Source: Candidatus Bathyarchaeota archaeon
GTDB taxonomy: Archaea > Thermoproteota > Bathyarchaeia > Bathyarchaeales > DTEX01
Assembly (NCBI GenBank): GCA_003601725.1
Contig: PIYJ01000010.1
Coordinates: 1 to 20,103, forward strand
Direction of reading: 5' to 3'
Length of the DNA stretch: 20,103 nt
Shown here: positions 6,618 through 14,348 of the stretch, piece by piece
How the letters are laid out: each line of letters starts with the position of its first letter
Position numbering within the stretch: the stretch's first letter is position 1
Made by a program: the position numbers and the translations under genes
The notes under the pieces: model-generated
The model's database searches: none
Told to the model about the DNA's origin: nothing
What the model saw: the letters and a program-made list of their open reading frames with translations, nothing else

Positions 6618-6862
6618 AAAATTTTGTCGTGGGCGCTGTGTTCCGCGCCACTAACACTCAGCTTCACAGCAGAGCGGGCACGCTCTTCTCGGCTGAGCTC
6701 TCTCAGACGCGGAGTCTTTCGCCCACGCCCGCCTTGTCCCGCTTCTGGGTAACCCTTCCTCATCGAGAGATGAGGAGCCATCCATCTCCGTTGGGTCCGT
6801 CTAAGCGGGTCCCTCTTTGGGTTCGGCGGGATTTTATTTCAAGCTCGTCTCATCGCTTGAGA
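6618..6862 (-). ncRNA. Structured RNA gene downstream of pheT, class unknown (H/ACA-like features)
   Basis: A GC-rich island between pheT and vapB that folds into two abutting domains.
Domain A: helix 6825-6830/6728-6733 (6 bp), helix 6803-6809/6738-6744 (7 bp) and hairpin 6758-6763/6770-6775.
Domain B, a rod: 6720-6727/6628-6635 (8 bp), 6706-6713/6642-6649 (8 bp), 6692-6698/6656-6662 (7 bp), and hairpin 6681-6686/6671-6676 with a four-base loop.
At least three positions that would be C-A mismatches on the + strand are G-U pairs on the - strand, so the - strand is the likely RNA. An ACA follows the basal helix at once (6627-6625), then UUUU. A kink-turn-like loop lies below the apical hairpin. 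I did not find the hallmark motifs of RNase P RNA or SRP RNA. Exact ends are estimates. Both strands carry ORFs here only because stops are rare in GC-rich sequence. Confidence 0.6.
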
Positions 6863-6880
6863 TGAAAAATATGTATGTTT

Positions 6881-6890
6881 TAACTTAAAC
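6881..6890 (-). promoter_or_regulatory. Candidate promoter for the 6.7-kb structured RNA
   Basis: On the - strand GAGAAAC (BRE-like) precedes GTTTAAGTTA just after the pheT stop. A start about 25 bases on (near 6860) would coincide with the 5' end of a hairpin TCAAGC...GCTTGA (6860-6855 with 6844-6839). Read-through from pheT is the alternative. Confidence 0.4.
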
Positions 6891-6916
6891 GTTTCTCTCG
6901 GATTTTATGCAGCGCT

Positions 6917-8611
6917 TTATCTTCCATATTTGTGTTGTCTCAGCTGGTCTATGGAGATTTCAAAGGCGGATGCGGGATTCTCTAATTCCCAGTTCTGGAG
7001 TACTTGCGGATGGATTTCTCCTATGATTCCCGCTTCCTTTTTTCCAAGCATAATTTTGCCTGCCCTGCCTTCGATGAAGCTTTCATGACGAGTCTCTTCT
7101 AGATCATATTTCACTCCGAGATTTGAGAGTAAAGCGTCTAGCTGGGCTTTTGCCTCAGTGAAGTTTGCGTTTGAGTGTATATTTACACAGGCGAGTTTCT
7201 CAATATCTCTGGTCTTATTCTCCCGTTTCTCATCGTGCACAACGCAGTATCCCACCTCGAAGATTCTTTGAGGATAATCCACATGCACGTTGTGGCTGAG
7301 GAGTTCCATGAGGCTGGGAAGCAGCCAGTTTCTGAGGCAAGTCATCGAGGTGATCTTTGGATTTGCCAATTCAACAACTCTGGAGGGTTTAAGATTCATC
7401 TTTGCGAAGAGGGTTTCAGGATTGGACATGATATATGTAAGGACTTCTTGGAATCCTAATCCAACCATTATCTCTCGAATATAATCTCGAAATATCGTCT
7501 CATCTGATATCTTGCCAACAGTTGCGAGCTGCGGCCACTCATCTGGAATCCTATTGTAATCGTATGCTATTGCTATGTCTTCAACTACGTCAATTGGATG
7601 AAGCACATCCACACGGTAACATGGCACCTGAACGACTATTCTCGTCTCTGAAGATTCCGCGATGCCATACCGAGCCTTCTCTAGAAGAGGGATGATCTCA
7701 GACGCCTTTAGCTTAAGCCCAATGAATCTTTGAACGTAAGAGACATCCAAGATGATTGTATCAACATCAAGATTCGGTGTCACATCATCAGCCATTCCGA
7801 GATATGGATAATGTATCTCCGCAGAGTAGATCGCGCCTCCCCGATCTGCTAGAGCTACTGTTACGTTTATCAAAGTGTCCAGCACCGTTTCATAGGATGT
7901 TCCAGTCACCTCGATAAGCACATTCCGAGTCTTCTCCGTTATTCTCCCCAGATCATTAGAGTTTATGATAGGCGGGAAAGAGAGAACATGATTCTCCGAA
8001 TCCATGAAGATGGGCCACACTGGGAATTGACGAACGATATGCCCATAATCCCTGCCTTTCGGGTGTTTTTCAAGGATCTCCTCTAATGTTAATTCTTCAT
8101 CAAATTCTAGAGGAACAAAGCTTATCTCCTTCGGCTTCGCCACGGTGAAATGAAGCGGCGGCTTAACTAGATCAAACTCGTATAGCCCTATCGAGGTTCG
8201 ACGTCTATTCCTCCCATAAGTCTGATCCATCTTGTCCTGAAAACGCATGATCTGACGGATCGCGGCGTCAGTTAACTTGACATCCTTCACCACGGCGCAA
8301 CCAATATAGGGACGTATATCCTTGAGCCGAGGGTTCACATAGACTTCAACCCCAGAGCTGCCTGCCACTCTGTATTCTTTAAGACCCTCCTCTAACCCCA
8401 AGAAGCCTCGAAGAGCCCTTGCCAGCCCCTCTACGCTCCATATATCCGCTCGATTGCTATCCTTTAGCTCAATACGGATCTCCTCGTAATCTAGGCCTTT
8501 CACTTCTCCCTTGACATAAGCTAAAATCTCGTTTAGTTCCTCAACGTCTTCTGGTAGATGCATGCCAAGCAAGGATTCTAGGTCTTCACGATTCAATTCA
8601 ACAGTCGGCAT
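6917..8611 (-). CDS. pheT: Phenylalanyl-tRNA synthetase beta subunit
   Basis: Beta chain of the (alpha-beta)2 class II enzyme that charges tRNA-Phe. At 564 residues it matches the short archaeal/eukaryotic form, without the long bacterial N-terminal and C-terminal tRNA-binding domains. In order: an N-terminal fold (1-110), the B3/B4 editing domain with FPVWPIFMDSENHVLSFPPIINSND split over about 215-240 (the region that checks for mis-charged Tyr), the B5 domain (about 300-375, including QVPCYRVDVLHPIDVVEDIAI), and the catalytically inactive synthetase-like core to the end (LTYIMSNPETL, GRAGKIMLGKKEAGIIGEIHP). The ATG directly follows the pheS stop (TAG-ATG), so the subunits are coupled for equal output. 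A structured RNA candidate lies right after its stop. Confidence 0.96.
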   Translation of the reverse strand: MPTVELNREDLESLLGMHLPEDVEELNEILAYVKGEVKGLDYEEIRIELKDSNRADIWSVEGLARALRGFLGLEEGLKEYRVAGSSGVEVYVNPRLKDIRPYIGCAVVKDVKLTDAAIRQIMRFQDKMDQTYGRNRRRTSIGLYEFDLVKPPLHFTVAKPKEISFVPLEFDEELTLEEILEKHPKGRDYGHIVRQFPVWPIFMDSENHVLSFPPIINSNDLGRITEKTRNVLIEVTGTSYETVLDTLINVTVALADRGGAIYSAEIHYPYLGMADDVTPNLDVDTIILDVSYVQRFIGLKLKASEIIPLLEKARYGIAESSETRIVVQVPCYRVDVLHPIDVVEDIAIAYDYNRIPDEWPQLATVGKISDETIFRDYIREIMVGLGFQEVLTYIMSNPETLFAKMNLKPSRVVELANPKITSMTCLRNWLLPSLMELLSHNVHVDYPQRIFEVGYCVVHDEKRENKTRDIEKLACVNIHSNANFTEAKAQLDALLSNLGVKYDLEETRHESFIEGRAGKIMLGKKEAGIIGEIHPQVLQNWELENPASAFEISIDQLRQHKYGR

Positions 8612-10123
8612 CTAAACCACTTCGACACGTCTAATCCAATCAAGATCATAAGAGAAGAGATAGCGAATATCTTCAATCCCCATCTTCATCATAAACAGCC
8701 TGTCCACCCCGAGTCCCCACGCTAGAACTGGAACCTTGATTCCAAGGGGCAACGTAACCTCAGGGCGGAATATGCCGGAGCCTCCGAACTCCATCCATCC
8801 ATATCCCTTCTTATAGGCTACCAATTCGACGCTTGGCTCCGTGAATGGGAAATAGTCCGGCCGATACTTCACCTTGTCGGCCCCCGCCACTTCAATCGCG
8901 AATCTCTTAAGAACCCCAAGTAGATCTTTCAGACCTAAATCTTCGCCTAGAATGATGCCTTCCACCTGGTTGAACTCTGTAAGATGAGTCTTATCTATCA
9001 CGTCAGGACGGAAACATCTAGCAATCGCGAAATACTTGCCCGGAATCTCCAGTTCCTCGCTTATCAGCATCCTCACGCTTGCGGCTGTCGTCTGGCTTCT
9101 CAACATGAGCCTTGCGGCTTCAAGAGATGAAAAAGAGTATCTCCAGCCTTTAGAACCCGTCTTCCATCCATTCTCATGCGTTTCACGAACATTCTCCAAG
9201 AACTCTTTATACCGATCCAGATCGCCGTATTCCGGCTCCTTAATGAAATACATGTCATGGACTTCTCGAGCTGGATGATCCTGAGGCATATACAATCCGT
9301 CGCAATTGAAGAAGCTAAGCTCAACGATCGGCCCGGCCATCTCTTTGAAGCCGAGAGCGATAAGTTTCTGCTTAAGTTCATCCAAAAATCTCAGGTAAGG
9401 ATGCTTCTTTCCAGGCCAGATAGGCGCAACTGCCGCTTTAATATTGTATCTCCGCAGCTTAACTTCGCGCCATTTACCCGTAACAAGGAGCTCAGGCGTC
9501 ACTTGGCTGACTTCAGTTGTTATCCGTATGCCTTTCTTGACGAGTTCCCATCCTTCATTCGTCAGCTCCAGCTCTCGTTGGGTCTCTTCATGAACTTCGA
9601 TGAGTTTTCTTCCCTTCAGTAATTTAACGGCATCCTTCATCTCATCGGCGAGGCTCTCCACATTCATTGTTCCCTTGCTCTTCAGAAGCCTAAGAAGCTG
9701 TTCATCTGCTCCTTCACTGGGCTCTTTTAACAGCCTTACTACACGGTTCTTTTTCTCTATTCGTCCCCATCCCTTCCTGCTTAGCCATCCTAGAGCTATG
9801 GCTGAAAGGCCTTTCTCGAGAGACGCTGCTTTTAAAGCTTCATCTAGTCCCGCCTCCCCGCCCATTCTAGCTAATGCATCAACAAGCCTTCTCTCCGGCA
9901 ACCCGACATCAGCGTAGGTTCTTCCTTCATCGTTCAGGGAGACTTTTCGGATCTTCCGTTCAGTGATCTTGATCAGATCTTTCGACTTGAGCGAAAGGGC
10001 AGCCCGCATGATTGCTGCATGAGCAAGCCCGCCTTTCTTAGCAATCTCAGAAACATTTAGGCGTCCTCCTGCTTCTTTCAGTGCAAGCAGCGTCTTTGCC
10101 TCGTTTTCGCGAAGCTCAACCAT
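8612..10123 (-). CDS. pheS: Phenylalanyl-tRNA synthetase alpha subunit
   Basis: Catalytic chain of PheRS, 503 residues. The first 200 residues form winged-helix repeats (for example LKEAGGRLNVSEIAKKGGL, LLRLLKSKGTMNVESLADE), as in archaeal and eukaryotic PheRS and unlike the bacterial coiled-coil N-terminus. The class II core follows: motif 1 around 241-268 (HPYLRFLDELKQKL, PIVELSFFNCDGLY), motif 2 at 366-389 (FAIARCFRPD, THLTEFNQVEG), and motif 3 at 466-476 (VLAWGLGVDRL). QDHPARE (281-287) is also conserved. It heads a two-gene operon with pheT. The start ATG is preceded by GAGAGGCAG, and a TATA box lies about 85 bases upstream. Confidence 0.97.
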   Translation of the reverse strand: MVELRENEAKTLLALKEAGGRLNVSEIAKKGGLAHAAIMRAALSLKSKDLIKITERKIRKVSLNDEGRTYADVGLPERRLVDALARMGGEAGLDEALKAASLEKGLSAIALGWLSRKGWGRIEKKNRVVRLLKEPSEGADEQLLRLLKSKGTMNVESLADEMKDAVKLLKGRKLIEVHEETQRELELTNEGWELVKKGIRITTEVSQVTPELLVTGKWREVKLRRYNIKAAVAPIWPGKKHPYLRFLDELKQKLIALGFKEMAGPIVELSFFNCDGLYMPQDHPAREVHDMYFIKEPEYGDLDRYKEFLENVRETHENGWKTGSKGWRYSFSSLEAARLMLRSQTTAASVRMLISEELEIPGKYFAIARCFRPDVIDKTHLTEFNQVEGIILGEDLGLKDLLGVLKRFAIEVAGADKVKYRPDYFPFTEPSVELVAYKKGYGWMEFGGSGIFRPEVTLPLGIKVPVLAWGLGVDRLFMMKMGIEDIRYLFSYDLDWIRRVEVV

Positions 10124-10205
10124 ATTTTCTGCCTCTCATTTATCCAGATATCCTCGTCTTATCAGGTCGAATTTTGGCTGAATCCTAACTAATAATCAAA
10201 CGTAA

Positions 10206-10215
10206 CATTATAAGT
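10206..10215 (-). promoter_or_regulatory. TATA box for pheS-pheT
   Basis: The - strand reads ACTTATAATG, the best TATA match in the short gap between fen1 and pheS. It implies a start near 10185 and a leader of about 60 bases. No attenuator-like or T-box-like structure was recognised in the leader. Confidence 0.5.
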
Positions 10216-10237
10216 ATTGTTGAAGTATTCGCGAGAT

Positions 10238-11272
10238 TCAGCTGAACCATGAGTCTAAAGTAGTCTTCGTCCTGGCTTTTTCCATGCCTTTGATCGCCCT
10301 TTGCAAGGCTTTCCGAACACGGTCTTCTGAGAAATCTTTTTCACCGCAGAGAAAGTCTATGACCCCTTCAACATCGGGATTCTTCCAGGTTAACGTATAA
10401 TCATCCGTGACTTTGGGATGAAGAAAGAACTCCTTTATCTCCTTCGGGTCAACGGGGAACTCAGCATTCTTAATATTCTTTAAAGCCTCCTCCAGAGTTC
10501 CATATTTCTTTATTAATCTAAGCGCTGTCTTCGGCCCTATCCCCTTGATCCCCTCAGGATTAAAATCTGTTCCTACCAAGATTCCTACGTCTACAAGTTG
10601 TTCACGAGTGATGCCGAGCTCCTTTAGAACCCTAGACATCTCAACAATCTCTGGGGTAATCTCAATGTACACATTCTTGCGGGGAAGCTTTCTTCTACCA
10701 GAAATCGTCAAGTTCCTAAGCAGAAACGGAGCACCAAACAGCAAGCTATCAAAGTCTTGACTGGCACAGTAATCTGCATCGCCCTTCTTAGCTAGATGGG
10801 CTGCTTGAGCTTCACCTTCAGATGGAGCTTGAATCCAAGGCACACCCATCCGAGTTAACAGAGTCTTCGAGTCTTCAGCCATGTAATCCTTCAGGCGAGA
10901 AGTCATCTGAGCATACATCCGAGCTTCTTCAATCCTTCCCTCTCTTAAGGCTCTTTCATATCTCACCTGAGCCTCTTCTTTTATCTTCGCTCTTCTCCTG
11001 ATCTCTGCCTCTTTCATTTCCGGAGGGACACCGTCGAAAATATAGATGGGTTTTATTCCCAGCTCCAGAAGGTTACATGTTCTATAGAACAAGCCGCTTA
11101 GGTGACTTGTTATTCTTCCACTGCGATCTTTTAGGGGGGTTCCGTCTGGCTGTCTGATGATTGAGAGGAATTGATAGAGTGCATTGTACGCATCGATCGC
11201 AACGATTTTTCCGCTGAGATTCTTTAAATCGACTTTTGTCTTAGGAACCAAGTCTCCTAAGTTGACACCCAT
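10238..11272 (-). CDS. fen: Flap endonuclease 1
   Basis: Structure-specific nuclease that removes 5' flaps during Okazaki fragment maturation and repair; 344 residues, typical for archaea. The acidic two-metal site is intact: D27 (IVAIDAYN), D80 (IFDGVPP), E152 and E154 (SEGEAQAA), D173 and D175 (SQDFDS), and D236 (VGTDFN). A helix-hairpin-helix motif is at 241-250 (GIKGIGPKTA). The C-terminal KTTLDSWF (336-343) is a PCNA-interacting box, so the enzyme should work on the sliding clamp. The DNA ligase gene that completes the same pathway is about 1.3 kb away on the other strand, with one membrane-protein gene between. The start ATG opens the conserved MGVNLGDLVP. Confidence 0.97.
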   Translation of the reverse strand: MGVNLGDLVPKTKVDLKNLSGKIVAIDAYNALYQFLSIIRQPDGTPLKDRSGRITSHLSGLFYRTCNLLELGIKPIYIFDGVPPEMKEAEIRRRAKIKEEAQVRYERALREGRIEEARMYAQMTSRLKDYMAEDSKTLLTRMGVPWIQAPSEGEAQAAHLAKKGDADYCASQDFDSLLFGAPFLLRNLTISGRRKLPRKNVYIEITPEIVEMSRVLKELGITREQLVDVGILVGTDFNPEGIKGIGPKTALRLIKKYGTLEEALKNIKNAEFPVDPKEIKEFFLHPKVTDDYTLTWKNPDVEGVIDFLCGEKDFSEDRVRKALQRAIKGMEKARTKTTLDSWFS

Positions 11273-11339
11273 GATTCAGTCAGCTCTTATCTTTTGAGAA
11301 CTTGACCATATCCACTAGGGTTGTAGAACATTATATCCC

Positions 11340-11346
11340 TATAAAC
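11340..11346 (-). promoter_or_regulatory. TATA box for fen1
   Basis: The - strand reads GTTTATA after AAAAAG (BRE-like). A start near 11315 gives a leader of about 40 bases. It lies 30 bases from the divergent TATA box of the membrane-protein gene, so the two promoters share one short region. Confidence 0.6.
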
Positions 11347-11375
11347 CTTTTTCAGAAAAACCATTCCTCGTTCAG

Positions 11376-11386
11376 CTTTATAAATA
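11376..11386 (+). promoter_or_regulatory. TATA box for the zinc-ribbon membrane protein
   Basis: CTTTATAAATA, a strong TATA match. Transcription from about 11408 leaves about 16 bases to the ATG at 11425. An upstream in-frame start at 11302 would precede this promoter. Confidence 0.65.
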
Positions 11387-11424
11387 ATATAAAGAAAAAT
11401 ATCTGCAAAAGGACGAGGCGGAGA

Positions 11425-12348
11425 ATGCTCAGTTCTACCCGTTATTCCGCTCTATCTACTAGGGAGATAATCGCTGAATCTCTTAGGTTTTATGTTAACA
11501 GATTTGACGCCCTAGTTTTTCCTTTTCTAATCGCCAATCTGCTGAAGAGCATTTTATGGAAGCTCGCTTTCGATCTAATTCCACAATTCAAGATTCAACC
11601 AGGCTTCACTGAAAATTTTCTTATTCAACTCATCAATTATCTGACATTCACGATACCGATAGTCATAATTTTCATTTTGATAAGCTGGATAATTGATGTT
11701 CTCCCGAATAGCTTGGTTACCAAATATTCTTCGGATAAATTAGAGGGAAGAACCCCAAGTTTAATTGGAAGCCTTAAAACAGTGACCTCCAATATTTTTT
11801 CGCTTCTATCAGTAGGATTCATAAAGGGACTTTTGGTTATCCTCGGACTTGCTCTGTTCATTATCCCAGGAATAATAATGGCTATCATCTTCAGTCTAGC
11901 AATACAAGTGATGATTATTGAAAGACTAGGAATCTTCGAGAGTCTTCAAAAAAGTAGAAGACTGGTAGCTAAAAGACCATGGCAAGTCTTCTCAATCTTA
12001 TTATTTTTATTCCTTTTAACAGCCATCGCAGGCATATCAGGAGAGATTATATGCAGTTATATAACACGGAGTAAAGGATATGTTAGATTGGCCATCACGC
12101 TCATAATCATCTCAATAATAAAGCCAGTGCAGCCGGTTGCCTTTACTTACTTGTACTATTCCCTAAGCATCGATCAAAGAGCCATAAAGACCCATGAACC
12201 ACATGGACCTTTATTTCCTGTTCCTCCTCAGAGGGAAGAACCTCAAGAGCTAATCGGATATCACCCTAAGTTCTGCTTCAAATGCGGGCAGAGGCTACCG
12301 CCAGATGCTATTTATTGCCCTAGATGTGGAGTTAGAGTTAAGACGTAA
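11425..12348 (+). CDS. Multi-pass membrane protein with C-terminal zinc ribbon, function unknown
   Basis: A 307-residue protein from ATG 11425, preceded by GGCGGAG. The first 20 residues are cytoplasmic-looking. Then come about five or six hydrophobic segments: around 33-53, 75-97 (YLTFTIPIVIIFILISWII), 135-165 (LLVILGLALFIIPGIIMAI), 195-220 and 230-250. The PGIIMAI segment followed by IERLGIFESLQKSRRLVAKRPWQVF resembles the membrane domain found with some glycerophosphodiester phosphodiesterases and related uncharacterised proteins. A Pro-rich linker leads to a C-terminal zinc ribbon CFKCG-x8-YCPRCG. No enzyme motif is seen. Possible roles are membrane organisation or transport, but nothing here decides. 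It has its own promoter and no obvious operon partner. Confidence 0.82.
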   Translation: MLSSTRYSALSTREIIAESLRFYVNRFDALVFPFLIANLLKSILWKLAFDLIPQFKIQPGFTENFLIQLINYLTFTIPIVIIFILISWIIDVLPNSLVTKYSSDKLEGRTPSLIGSLKTVTSNIFSLLSVGFIKGLLVILGLALFIIPGIIMAIIFSLAIQVMIIERLGIFESLQKSRRLVAKRPWQVFSILLFLFLLTAIAGISGEIICSYITRSKGYVRLAITLIIISIIKPVQPVAFTYLYYSLSIDQRAIKTHEPHGPLFPVPPQREEPQELIGYHPKFCFKCGQRLPPDAIYCPRCGVRVKT

Positions 12349-12493
12349 CGTCTCTGCAACGTTTCTCTCTTCTCAATCACCGCAAATCTTTCTGATTTAC
12401 AATACATCTGGCTTATCATTTCGAATTAAAAAACAGAATTAAGGATTATGAAGATGGTTTGCAGTGCTTTATGCCGATGAAATTCTACGTTTA

Positions 12494-12502
12494 ACTTATA
12501 TC
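12494..12502 (+). promoter_or_regulatory. TATA box for DNA ligase
   Basis: ACTTATATC follows CGTTTA. A start near 12525 gives a leader of only about 14 bases, just enough to hold the GGGAG Shine-Dalgarno at 12526-12530 before the TTG at 12539. Confidence 0.55.
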
Positions 12503-12538
12503 TCTTAACTCGCCTCTAGTTATTTGGGAGATTGGGAA

Positions 12539-14299
12539 TTGAGATACCTGCTTGTCGCCAACGTCTATGAACAGATCGAGAATACAACTAAGAGGCTGGA
12601 GATGACGGATTATCTCGTGGAATTATTTAAAAAAACTCCTAAGAACCTCATCGATAAAGTTGTCTACTTAACGCAGGGAAAATTGTATCCCGACTTCATG
12701 GGAATCGAGATAGGCATGGCGGAGAAGCTGGCAATAAGGGCAGTAGCAAGAGCTGCTGGAAGAAGAATTCAAGAAATAGAGAATAATCTCAGAGAGACGG
12801 GAGACTTAGGGGAGACTGCGCAGAAATTTTTAGAGAAAAAGCTCCAGGTCACCTTCTTCCAGCAACCCCTCACCGTTGAAAGAGTCTATCAGACTCTTGA
12901 TAAGATAGCTAAAGCCTCAGGTTCAGGCTCTATAGATCAAAAGATATCTCTTTTAGCGGGGATTCTGTCAGACGCCGAGCCGAAAGAAGCTAAGTACATC
13001 ATTAGAACCCTCACAGGCAAGCTTAGGCTTGGAATAGCAGATATGACTGTCCTCGACGCGTTGGCCATAGCGTACGGAGGAGGCAAAGAGGCGAGGCCGA
13101 TCCTCGAGAGAGCCTACAATGTATCTTCGGATTTAGGGCAAGTTGCGAAGATAGTCGCAGAGAGCGGAATAGAAGGCCTCGAGGACTTTAAGGTTTCAAT
13201 CGGTAAACCCATTAGGCCGATGCTGGCTGAACGTTTGAGCTCACCGGAGGAGATTCTTGAGAAGCTCGGCGGAAAATGCATCGCCGAGTATAAATATGAC
13301 GGGGAACGAGTGCAGGCTCACAAAAACGGCGAAAAGGTTTTTCTTTTCTCTCGGAGGCTTGAGAATATAACTAATCAGTTCCCAGATGCGGCGGAGCTCG
13401 TCAGAGAATATATTAAGCCTAAATCAGCGATCATAGAAGCGGAGTGTGTCTCTGTCGATCTTGAGACGGGGGAGATGAGGCCTTTTCAGGAGCTCATGCA
13501 TAGAAGGAGAAAACATGAGATTCGACAGGCGATAGAGGAATATCCGGTTTCCTTGTTCGTATTTGATGTTTTGTATGTTGATGGTAAAGATCTAACTCTT
13601 GAACCCTACCCGGTTCGTCATGAAGTACTAAAAGAAATCGTTGACATCACCGACCGCGTTCAGATAGCCAAATACCTAGTAACTGATGATCCCCAAGAGC
13701 TGGAAACATTTTTTGAAGAAGCAATCGAGAACGGCTGTGAAGGACTAGTCTGCAAATCCATAGGCGAAGACTCCGTGTATCAGGCGGGATCCAGAGGGTG
13801 GCTGTGGATAAAGTATAAACGGGATTATAAGAGCGAGATGACAGATGCCGTTGATCTAACCGTGGTCGGTGCTTTTCACGGAAGAGGAAAAAGAGCTGGA
13901 ACTTACGGCGCATTGCTACTTGCTGCTTACAACCCGGAGGAAGACACTTTCGAAACTGTGTGCAAATGCGGATCTGGATTTACCGATGAAGATCTTGAAA
14001 AGATTCCTAAGATGATGGAACCTCACAGAATTCAGCATAAACACGCCAGAGTTAAATCGAAACTAGAGGCAGACATCTGGTTTGAACCCAAAGTAGTCCT
14101 AGAGGTCATAGGAGCCGAGATTACCCTCAGCCCAGTTCATACATGCGGCACGGGGGCAATAAGGGAAGGAAGCGGATTAGCTATAAGATTCCCCAGATTC
14201 ACAGGCAGATATCGACCAGACAAATCCGCAGAAGACTCAACCACCGTAAAAGAAATAATCGAAATGTACCAAAGCCAGCTAAAAAGAGTGGGAAATTAA
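12539..14299 (+). CDS. lig: ATP-dependent DNA ligase
   Basis: Seals nicks in replication and repair; 586 residues, normal for archaea. The N-terminal DNA-binding domain occupies about 1-215. The nucleotidyltransferase core has motif I KYDGER with the adenylated lysine K252, motif III FSRRLENIT, motif IIIa LFVFDVLYVDG, motif IV EGLVCKS and motif V WLWIKYKRDY. An OB-fold completes the C-terminus (AVDLTVVGAFHGRGKRAG, then GFTDEDLEKI). In-frame TTG codons at 12524 and 12539 compete as starts. The second is chosen because GGGAG lies 8 bases before it and the product then begins MRYLLVANVYEQIE like its relatives. FEN1 nearby acts just before it in Okazaki fragment joining. Its 3' end converges with a - strand RNA gene. 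Confidence 0.96.
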   Translation: MRYLLVANVYEQIENTTKRLEMTDYLVELFKKTPKNLIDKVVYLTQGKLYPDFMGIEIGMAEKLAIRAVARAAGRRIQEIENNLRETGDLGETAQKFLEKKLQVTFFQQPLTVERVYQTLDKIAKASGSGSIDQKISLLAGILSDAEPKEAKYIIRTLTGKLRLGIADMTVLDALAIAYGGGKEARPILERAYNVSSDLGQVAKIVAESGIEGLEDFKVSIGKPIRPMLAERLSSPEEILEKLGGKCIAEYKYDGERVQAHKNGEKVFLFSRRLENITNQFPDAAELVREYIKPKSAIIEAECVSVDLETGEMRPFQELMHRRRKHEIRQAIEEYPVSLFVFDVLYVDGKDLTLEPYPVRHEVLKEIVDITDRVQIAKYLVTDDPQELETFFEEAIENGCEGLVCKSIGEDSVYQAGSRGWLWIKYKRDYKSEMTDAVDLTVVGAFHGRGKRAGTYGALLLAAYNPEEDTFETVCKCGSGFTDEDLEKIPKMMEPHRIQHKHARVKSKLEADIWFEPKVVLEVIGAEITLSPVHTCGTGAIREGSGLAIRFPRFTGRYRPDKSAEDSTTVKEIIEMYQSQLKRVGN

Positions 14300-14338
14300 A
14301 TTTTCTAAAATCTCAAAACCAAAGAAACAAGATTGCTC

Positions 14339-14348
14339 AAAAAAGAAA
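14339..14348 (-). terminator. U-tract terminator of the 14.5-kb structured RNA
   Basis: Read on the - strand, a UUUC-UUUUUU run follows the closing helix of the RNA by about 10 bases. It is the longest T-tract on that strand here and a natural end for the transcript. Confidence 0.6.

Noticed and set aside
6815..6830. tRNA T-arm-like GGGTTCGGCGGG
   Set aside because: No matching acceptor, D-arm or anticodon arm lies upstream; the bases belong to the long-range helix of the RNA candidate.
6618..6862. RNase P RNA or SRP RNA
   Set aside because: I searched both strands for the CR-I GAGGAAAGUCC-like and CR-V ACAGAA...CGGCUUA-like blocks and for the SRP helix 8 GGAAG/AGCAGC pattern. Only a weak CCCGCUUA resemblance at the wrong end was found. 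A covariance search is still needed.
6596..6865. Short ORFs on both strands of the GC-rich island (61 and 78 codons)
   Set aside because: Both strands are open because stops are rare in GC-rich sequence; the proteins resemble nothing, while nested helices explain the sequence.
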